A stretch of DNA of 8,661 nucleotides from JAAYXU01 sp050942555 (GTDB taxonomy: Bacteria; Bacillota; Clostridia; Christensenellales; UMGS416). The notes beneath the pieces are model-generated. The model was given only the letters and a program-made list of their open reading frames with translations. It searched no databases and had not been told where the DNA came from. The DNA is taken from contig JBMNNN010000083.1 in assembly GCA_050942555.1 (NCBI GenBank), positions 1-8,661 on the forward strand, written 5' to 3'. Below, piece by piece: positions 1 to 3,538 of the stretch. Both the position numbers and the translations under genes were made by a program. The first letter of the stretch is position 1. Every line of letters begins with the position of its first letter.

Positions 1-143
1 GTCAGGCTGCCCTGAGGATCCGCGTCAATGAGCAGGACTCTGTATCCTTCATTTGCGAGACCTACACCGAGATTGAGGGCAGTAGTTGTCTTTCCGACCC
101 CGCCTTTCTGGTTCGTGATGGCAATCACATGACAGTTGTCCAT
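1..143 (-). CDS. ParA/Soj/MinD-family ATPase, N-terminal part (gene runs off the window)
   Basis: The first 47 codons of a ParA-type ATPase are visible on the minus strand, beginning MDNCHVIAITNQ. Residues 13-20 form the deviant Walker A motif KGGVGKTT, with the signature lysine at position 13. Residues 36-43 (VLLIDADP) form the Walker A' strand with the conserved aspartates. Family members dimerise on ATP, bind DNA nonspecifically and move plasmids or chromosomes with a ParB partner; in ICEs they often sit near replication and transfer genes. The start is secure: an AGGAGG lies at 150-155, seven bases before the ATG. Transcription runs away from guaA into the element. The rest of the gene and any parB are outside the window, so a partition role is inferred from family only. 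Confidence 0.9.
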   Translation of the reverse strand, partial: MDNCHVIAITNQKGGVGKTTTALNLGVGLANEGYRVLLIDADPQGSL

Positions 144-167
144 GGGGATTCCTCCTTTCCTTATTTA

Positions 168-520
168 GCCGGACAACTCCGGCATGTAAGGACCGCAGTA
201 TTTGTTCTCAACAGCCCCTGCGGAATAAGCAATGTAGCTTAGGGAAATCATCAGGCGACCGTGTGCTTCACGGTCTCATAGGAGTCTCACCTCTGCCGGG
301 TTCTCCGCCAGCTCCGTGGAGAAGTATCATTATCGTCAGACCTGTCATCGCCGGGGAGAGTAGCAGTCTCTCCATTGCGGCACTGGATTCTCGCGACTCT
401 CAAAGAGCTAAGCGTACATGCCGTATGGCTCATCAGTCTGATTAACGTACCTGATGATCTGTATATTCAGTTTTCAAGTAGCGCCGAAGTGGTGCTCCTT
501 GTCGGGAGGAGAACCCCTTC
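168..520 (-). promoter_or_regulatory. Long hairpin-rich leader upstream of parA, unassigned
   Basis: No convincing gene lies between 144 and 809. On the strand that would be the parA leader there are many short perfect stems: 168-173 with 178-183 (GCCGGA/TCCGGC), 193-198 with 218-223, 257-263 with 269-275 (7 bp, 5-base loop), 355-360 with 368-373 (6 bp), 430-436 with 451-457 (7 bp), and an imperfect 14-bp stem 486-499 with 507-520 (two mismatches, 7-base loop). I do not recognise a known riboswitch, T-box or ribozyme in it. It could be a structured 5' UTR controlling parA, a separate small RNA, or part of an oriT. The stems are visible; the function is not. Confidence 0.4.
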
Positions 521-583
521 AAAAGGTAATGGGAAAAATCCAGCCGATTTGTAGGGTTCGTCCTCAATATTTTTTCTGGCGAC

Positions 584-625
584 AAAAAAAGAGCCAGCCT
601 ACTTTGAGAAAGTAGACTGACTCTT
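584..625 (-). terminator. Rho-independent terminator, leftward
   Basis: Bases 589-625 form a long hairpin: AAGAG/CTCTT at the base, CAG/CTG in the middle and CTACTTT/AAAGTAG at the top, separated by two C-A mismatches, with a GAG loop. On the minus strand it is followed by seven T (584-590). No gene is visible between it and guaA, so it would stop guaA read-through after integration, or end a small RNA of the element. It also isolates the parA leader from transcription coming from guaA. Confidence 0.8.
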
Positions 626-706
626 AGTCAGTAATATAAAGATGGTATAGTCACAAACTGCAAGCCACACGCAACTACATCTTTTGCCGTTTCAGAGTTT
701 TTCAAA

Positions 707-733
707 GCAACGTGTTGCAAAAGTGTTGCAAAA
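707..733. repeat. Tandem 11-bp repeat with overlapping inverted repeat near the element end
   Basis: GTGTTGCAAAA occurs twice in perfect tandem (712-722 and 723-733). The first copy overlaps an inverted repeat GCAAC/GTTGC (707-711 and 714-718). A second pair of direct repeats, TGCCGGA at 740-746 and 756-762, follows closely. Short ordered repeats within about 100 bases of the insertion point are what arm-type or accessory sites of tyrosine recombinases look like. The repeats are plain in the sequence; their role as integrase or excisionase binding sites is inferred. Confidence 0.5.
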
Positions 734-761
734 ACAGTTTGCCGGATTCCACCGATGCCGG

Positions 762-787
762 AAACCCTTGATTTTACTGGGTTTTTT
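762..787 (+). terminator. Possible weak rightward terminator at the element edge
   Basis: AAACCC (762-767) can pair with GGGTTT (779-784) across an 11-base loop, and the T run continues to 787. It would stop rightward transcripts leaving the element before they run antisense into guaA. The six-base stem is AT-rich and the loop long, so this is only a candidate. Confidence 0.3.
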
Positions 788-809
788 GGCACCACGTATC
801 CATATTATT

Positions 810-821
810 CTATTCCCACTC
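810..821. other. Probable attachment-site core overlapping the guaA stop codon
   Basis: The plus strand reads CTATTCCCACTC, which on the minus strand is GAG TGG GAA TAG, the last three codons and stop of guaA (..EWE). The 3' end of guaA encoding this conserved C-terminus is the usual crossover region for elements inserted at guaA, which restore the reading frame on insertion. A direct repeat of about this sequence is expected at the far end of the element, outside the window. The exact crossover limits cannot be set from one end. Confidence 0.6.
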
Positions 822-2342
822 TATCGTCCCGGGCGGCTTGCTGGTAATATCGTACACGACCCGGTTGATATGGGGCACCTCGTTGATGATGCGATTTGAC
901 ATGTGCGCCAGCACGTCGTAGGGTATGCGGGCCCAGTCGGCGGTCATCGCGTCCACCGACGTGACCGCGCGCAGGGCCAGCACGTGGTCGTATGTCCGCG
1001 TATCGCCCATGACGCCCACGCTGCGCGCGTTGGTGAGCACCGCGAAGTACTGCCATATTTCGCGGTCAAGGCCCGCCGACGCGATTTCAGCGCGGCAGAT
1101 CGCGTCGGCCTCGCGCAGGATGTCGAGCTTTTCGGCCGTGACTTCTCCCAGTATCCGGATCGCAAGGCCCGGCCCGGGGAACGGCTGGCGCCACACCATC
1201 GATGCGGGCAGGCCCAGCTCCTCGCCGACCGCCCGCACCTCGTCCTTAAAAAGGTCGCGCAGCGGCTCGATGATCTCGTCGAAATCGACATGCTCGGGAA
1301 GCCCGCCCACGTTGTGGTGGCTCTTGATGACGGCGGCGTGGCCCGAGCCCGACTCCACCACGTCGGGGTAGATCGTGCCCTGCGCCAGGAAATGGACGTG
1401 GCCGATTTTGCGGGCCTCCTCTTCGAATACGCGTATGAACTCCTCGCCGATGATCTTGCGCTTGCGCTCGGGATCGGAAACCCCCGACAGCCGGGCAAGG
1501 AAGCGTTCCTGCACGTTGACCCGCAGGAACCGCAGGTCGAAGCCGCCGGTAAACACGCGTTCCACCTCGTCGCCCTCGTCCTTTCGCATGAGCCCCGTAT
1601 CGACAAACAGGCAGGTGAGCTGCCGCCCCACGGCGCGCGACAGCATGACCGCGCACACCGCGCTGTCCACGCCGCCCGACAGGGCCAGAAGCACCCGCTT
1701 GTCCCCGATGCGCCGCCTGAGCGCCTCAATGCTCTCCAGCGCGAAATCGCGCATCGTCCAGTCGCCCGCGCAACCGCATATATCGTAGAGGAAATTCCGG
1801 ATCATCCGCTGTCCGCAGGGCGTATGCTCTACCTCGGGATGGAACTGTACGCCGTAGAGCTGCCGCCCGGGGTCCTCCATCGCCGCGACCGGGCAAGCGT
1901 CGGTCGATGCGGTGGCCGCAAATCCGTCGGGCATGCGCGCGATCTGGTCGGTGTGGCTCATCCAGCACGCGGTCTCCTCCCCGATGCCCGCAAAAAGCGG
2001 GCTACCGGGGTCAACCCGCAGCGCGGCATGCCCGTACTCGCGCTGCTGCGCGCCCACATCGCCGCTTAGCAGTTGGCACATGAGCTGCGCGCCGTAGCAT
2101 ATGCCCAGTACCGGTACGCCCAGCGCGAACAACCCGGGATCCACGCGGGGCGCGTCGGGCGCATTGACGCTGGACGGCCCTCCGGTCAGTATGATGCCCC
2201 TGGGCTTAAGCGCCCGGATGCGCGAAAGCGGGGCCGTGTAGGGCAGTATCAGGCTGTAGACATGGGCTTCGCGGATACGCCGCGCGATGAGCTGGTTGTA
2301 CTGACCGCCAAAATCGAGTACGACTACGGTTTCATGCTGCAT
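810..2342 (-). CDS. guaA: GMP synthase (glutamine-hydrolysing)
   Basis: GuaA converts XMP, ATP and glutamine to GMP, the last step of de novo guanine nucleotide synthesis, in the cytoplasm. The 510-residue protein has an N-terminal class I glutamine amidotransferase domain with nucleophile Cys82 (GICYGAQ) and His168/Glu170 (QFHPEVEHT). The ATP pyrophosphatase domain follows, with its P-loop SGGVDS at 222-227. The C-terminal dimerisation domain contains PFPGPGLAIRILGE and ends KPPGTIEWE. The length fits the family (about 510-525). An upstream in-frame extension to 2492 exists but crosses the promoter; I chose the ATG at 2342, which starts directly with MQHETVVVLDFGG and has GGGAG seven bases upstream. 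An ATG two codons earlier (2348) is too close to that site. The gene is intact although an element is inserted at its 3' end, so its original downstream terminator has been displaced. Confidence 0.97.
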   Translation of the reverse strand: MQHETVVVLDFGGQYNQLIARRIREAHVYSLILPYTAPLSRIRALKPRGIILTGGPSSVNAPDAPRVDPGLFALGVPVLGICYGAQLMCQLLSGDVGAQQREYGHAALRVDPGSPLFAGIGEETACWMSHTDQIARMPDGFAATASTDACPVAAMEDPGRQLYGVQFHPEVEHTPCGQRMIRNFLYDICGCAGDWTMRDFALESIEALRRRIGDKRVLLALSGGVDSAVCAVMLSRAVGRQLTCLFVDTGLMRKDEGDEVERVFTGGFDLRFLRVNVQERFLARLSGVSDPERKRKIIGEEFIRVFEEEARKIGHVHFLAQGTIYPDVVESGSGHAAVIKSHHNVGGLPEHVDFDEIIEPLRDLFKDEVRAVGEELGLPASMVWRQPFPGPGLAIRILGEVTAEKLDILREADAICRAEIASAGLDREIWQYFAVLTNARSVGVMGDTRTYDHVLALRAVTSVDAMTADWARIPYDVLAHMSNRIINEVPHINRVVYDITSKPPGTIEWE

Positions 2343-2365
2343 ACGCATTCTCCCGGTACAGAATT

Positions 2366-2391
2366 CCGGCGGGAAAAGCCGGTTCCGCCGG
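2366..2391 (-). promoter_or_regulatory. Hairpin in the short guaA 5' UTR
   Basis: CCGGCGG (2366-2372) and CCGCCGG (2385-2391) pair perfectly, and the stem can extend by one G-T and one A-T pair. It lies just inside the predicted transcript start of guaA and ends about 12 bases before the ribosome binding site. The leader of roughly 50 bases is too short for a purine riboswitch. The hairpin may protect the 5' end of the mRNA; no regulatory role is shown. Confidence 0.45.
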
Positions 2392-2400
2392 ATTATCCAT

Positions 2401-2429
2401 AGCATACGGAATCGGAAAGGGAATGTCAA
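2401..2429 (-). promoter_or_regulatory. Sigma-A type promoter of guaA
   Basis: On the minus strand a perfect -35 TTGACA (2429-2424) is followed after 17 bases by TATGCT (2406-2401), matching four of six -10 bases. The predicted start near 2394 gives a leader of about 50 bases. An A-rich stretch lies just upstream of the -35 box. No other promoter is needed, so guaA is probably a single-gene transcript. Confidence 0.75.
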
Positions 2430-2450
2430 TGCGTTTTTTACGCCGGGAGA

Positions 2451-2471
2451 GAGCTGCCGGCTTCGCAGCTC
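2451..2471. repeat. Inverted repeat in the divergent guaA/redox-operon intergenic region
   Basis: GAGCTGC (2451-2457) and GCAGCTC (2465-2471) form a perfect 7-bp inverted repeat around CGGCTTC. A smaller one, GCGT/ACGC, lies at 2431-2443. They sit between the two divergent promoters. There is no T run behind the larger stem on either strand, so it is not a terminator. An operator role is possible but unsupported. Confidence 0.35.
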
Positions 2472-2486
2472 ACTGAGAAAATTATC

Positions 2487-2559
2487 CTGCAAAATATGTT
2501 TTCTTTCGGCGCCTGGCGTGGTATGATAAGAGCGTCGATAATTCCCAAATATTTTGCAG
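2487..2559. repeat. 11-bp perfect inverted repeat bracketing the redox-operon promoter
   Basis: CTGCAAAATAT (2487-2497) is repeated exactly in inverted orientation as ATATTTTGCAG (2549-2559), 51 bases apart. The left arm ends just before the -35 region of the promoter at 2499-2527. The right arm lies in the 5' UTR and runs into the ribosome binding site of the first gene. Only the right arm would be in the mRNA if transcription starts near 2534, so pairing in RNA is unlikely; two binding sites for one regulator is a more natural reading. A 73-bp MITE-like insertion is an alternative, but no target duplication is evident. Confidence 0.55.
2499..2527 (+). promoter_or_regulatory. Extended -10 promoter of the DUF1858-rubredoxin-ppa operon
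   Basis: TATGAT at 2522-2527 is preceded by TG one base upstream (TGG-TATGAT), making an extended -10 element. A weak -35 (TTTTCT, 2499-2504) lies 17 bases before it. Transcription would start near 2534, about 40 bases before the first start codon. The weak -35 box together with the flanking inverted repeat suggests regulated expression. Confidence 0.55.
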
Positions 2560-2572
2560 AAGGAATTGGATC

Positions 2573-2779
2573 ATGGAAAAGATAACAAAGGATATGACCA
2601 TCGCGAGCGTGCTCAAAAAGGACGAGCGCACGGCCCCGATCTTTATGTCGTTCGGCATGCACTGCCTGGGCTGCCCCATCGCCTCGGGCGAGAGCCTGGA
2701 GGCGGCCTGCGCCTCCCACGGAGTGGACGTAAACGAGCTGGTTGACCAGCTGAACGAGTTTTTTGAGCAGAACCAATAA
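2573..2779 (+). CDS. DUF1858 small redox-disulfide domain protein
   Basis: This 68-residue protein begins MEKITKDMTIASVLKKD and carries a CXXC pair, Cys31 and Cys34, within FGMHCLGCP. That pattern, a short helical protein with CxGC near the middle followed by a helix ending in acidic and Gln-rich residues, is typical of DUF1858, also called the hybrid-cluster-protein-associated redox disulfide domain. These proteins are common in anaerobes, often beside redox or NO-detoxifying genes; their exact reaction is not established. Cytoplasmic: no signal peptide or membrane segment. The ATG at 2573 has AGAAGG (2558-2563) nine bases upstream. It is the first gene of a three-gene operon, 24 bases ahead of a rubredoxin, which supports a thiol or electron-transfer role. 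Confidence 0.88.
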   Translation: MEKITKDMTIASVLKKDERTAPIFMSFGMHCLGCPIASGESLEAACASHGVDVNELVDQLNEFFEQNQ

Positions 2780-2803
2780 GAACGGTTTAGAAAGGCGCCC
2801 GCG

Positions 2804-2938
2804 ATGGTTTACGTGTGCACTGTATGCGGCTACGAGTATGATGAGGCCGAGGAAGGCGTTCTGTTTGCCGATCTGCCCGACGACTGGGTGTGCCCGCTGT
2901 GCGGGGTCGGCAAGGAGCTGTTTGAGCCTGCGTCCTGA
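2804..2938 (+). CDS. Short rubredoxin (44 residues)
   Basis: The small frame starting MVYVCTVCGYEYDE encodes a rubredoxin, a cytoplasmic one-electron carrier with a single iron held by four cysteines. Cys5/Cys8 (CTVCGY) and Cys30/Cys33 (CPLCGVGKELF) are the ligands, and the conserved DLPDDWVCP stretch lies before the second pair. The protein is shorter than the usual 52-54 residues: the cysteine pairs are 21 residues apart instead of about 29, so the loop with GDPDNGI-PGT is missing. The same type of shortening is known in the 45-residue rubredoxin of Desulfovibrio desulfuricans, so this is probably functional, not damaged. AGAAAGG (2789-2795) precedes the ATG by eight bases. The stop codon nearly touches the ribosome binding site of the pyrophosphatase gene. 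In anaerobes rubredoxin feeds electrons to oxygen- or peroxide-reducing enzymes; its partner here is not visible. Confidence 0.92.
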   Translation: MVYVCTVCGYEYDEAEEGVLFADLPDDWVCPLCGVGKELFEPAS

Positions 2939-2953
2939 AGGGAAGACCGCCGC

Positions 2954-3481
2954 GTGAATGTATGGCACGATCTGCCGGAGGACCGCGTGACGGCAGAGCG
3001 CTTCACGGCTGTCGTCGAGATCCCGCAGGGCGGGAAGGTCAAATACGAGCTCGACAAGCAGACCGGATGCCTGCGCGTGGACCGGATACTGTACACGTCC
3101 ACGCAGTACCCGGCAAATTACGGGTTCATCCCCCGGACCCTGGCCAGCGACGGCGACCCGATGGATGTACTGGTGCTCTGCCAGCAGTCGATTTTTCCGC
3201 TTGCACTGATCGATTGCCATCCGATCGGCGTGCTGTATATGACGGACCGCGACGAGGCTGACGAGAAGATCATCGCCGTGCCCGAGCGCGACCCGGCGAT
3301 GTGCGAGTACCGGGATGTGGCGGAGCTCCCCGGCCATATCAGGCTGGAGATCACCCACTTTTTTGAGGTCTATAAGACGCTGGAGCGCAGCGCCACCGTC
3401 GTGGAGCGCATCGAAGGGCGCGAAAGCGCCGTGGCTGCGCTCGCGCGCGCGATCGCCCGGTACCGCGAGCAGCCCCGCTGA
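2954..3481 (+). CDS. ppa: Inorganic pyrophosphatase, family I
   Basis: This 175-residue cytoplasmic enzyme hydrolyses pyrophosphate to two phosphates, pulling biosynthetic reactions such as the GMP synthase step forward. The family I active site is visible: Glu22 (VVEIP), Lys30 and Glu32 (KYELD), Arg44 (VDRIL), Tyr52 and Tyr56 (YPANYGFIP), the Mg-binding signature DGDPMDVLV with Asp66, Asp68 and Asp71, then Asp98, Asp103 and Lys105 (MTDRDEADEK) and Tyr140-Lys141 (EVYK). The length agrees with bacterial hexameric enzymes. The start is GTG at 2954 with GAAGGGAAG upstream, overlapping the end of the rubredoxin gene; the gap is 15 bases, so the two are cotranscribed. The glutamate after Asp98 in the E. 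coli enzyme is Arg99 here, a local difference outside the strictly essential set. Pairing of pyrophosphatase with rubredoxin and DUF1858 may be simple operon sharing. Confidence 0.95.
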   Translation: MNVWHDLPEDRVTAERFTAVVEIPQGGKVKYELDKQTGCLRVDRILYTSTQYPANYGFIPRTLASDGDPMDVLVLCQQSIFPLALIDCHPIGVLYMTDRDEADEKIIAVPERDPAMCEYRDVAELPGHIRLEITHFFEVYKTLERSATVVERIEGRESAVAALARAIARYREQPR

Positions 3482-3496
3482 CGGCATTTCCCGCCG

Positions 3497-3530
3497 AAAA
3501 GCAAGCCCCCGCAGTCGGCGGGGGCTTGCT
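3497..3530 (-). terminator. Strong terminator between convergent ppa and gyrA
   Basis: AGCAAGCCCCCGC (3500-3512) and GCGGGGGCTTGCT (3518-3530) form a perfect 13-bp GC-rich stem with a five-base loop. On the minus strand it is followed by TTTT (3500-3497), placing it just after the gyrA stop codon. On the plus strand it lies 18 bases after the ppa stop and probably ends that operon too, although the plus-strand T run is poor. It keeps the two convergent operons apart. Confidence 0.88.
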
Positions 3531-3538
3531 GTATTCGC

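Larger units (their letters stand above)
1..821. mobile_element. End of an integrated element inserted at the 3' end of guaA (partial)
   Basis: Everything left of the guaA stop codon looks foreign to the host segment. It is clearly less GC-rich than guaA and gyrBA, it carries a ParA-family gene reading away from guaA, and it ends exactly at the 3' end of guaA. Short direct and inverted repeats lie in the last 100 bases before guaA, as at the ends of tyrosine-recombinase elements. The guaA 3' end is an established insertion hotspot for genomic islands and ICEs. No integrase, relaxase or second attachment site lies in the window, so the element type (ICE, mobilizable island or prophage) and its other end cannot be seen. 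The call is an inference from position and content. Confidence 0.7.

Noticed and set aside
181..215. Minus-strand promoter for parA (TTGAGA, 17 bases, TACATG)
   Set aside because: The -10 box matches only three of six bases, so I do not call it. The parA promoter remains unlocated.
430..436. CTGATGA on the minus strand, like the hammerhead ribozyme core
   Set aside because: The GAAA that should follow stem II is missing, here and at the second CTGATGA (248-254). No cleavable three-stem fold was found.
263..445. Small plus-strand open frame of 60 codons in the parA leader
   Set aside because: No ribosome binding site, composition unlike a protein, and it lies in a region dominated by hairpins.
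684..899. Plus-strand open frame across the element/guaA junction
   Set aside because: It overlaps the guaA 3' end antisense and spans the putative attachment site; no similarity or start signal.
903..2069. Long open frame antisense to guaA
   Set aside because: A shadow of a GC-rich gene: no ribosome binding site, no recognisable domain, low-complexity His/Arg/Ala composition.
2343..2492. In-frame 50-residue N-terminal extension of GuaA
   Set aside because: It runs through the guaA -35/-10 promoter and the UTR hairpin, has no family similarity, and a good ribosome binding site supports the start at 2342.
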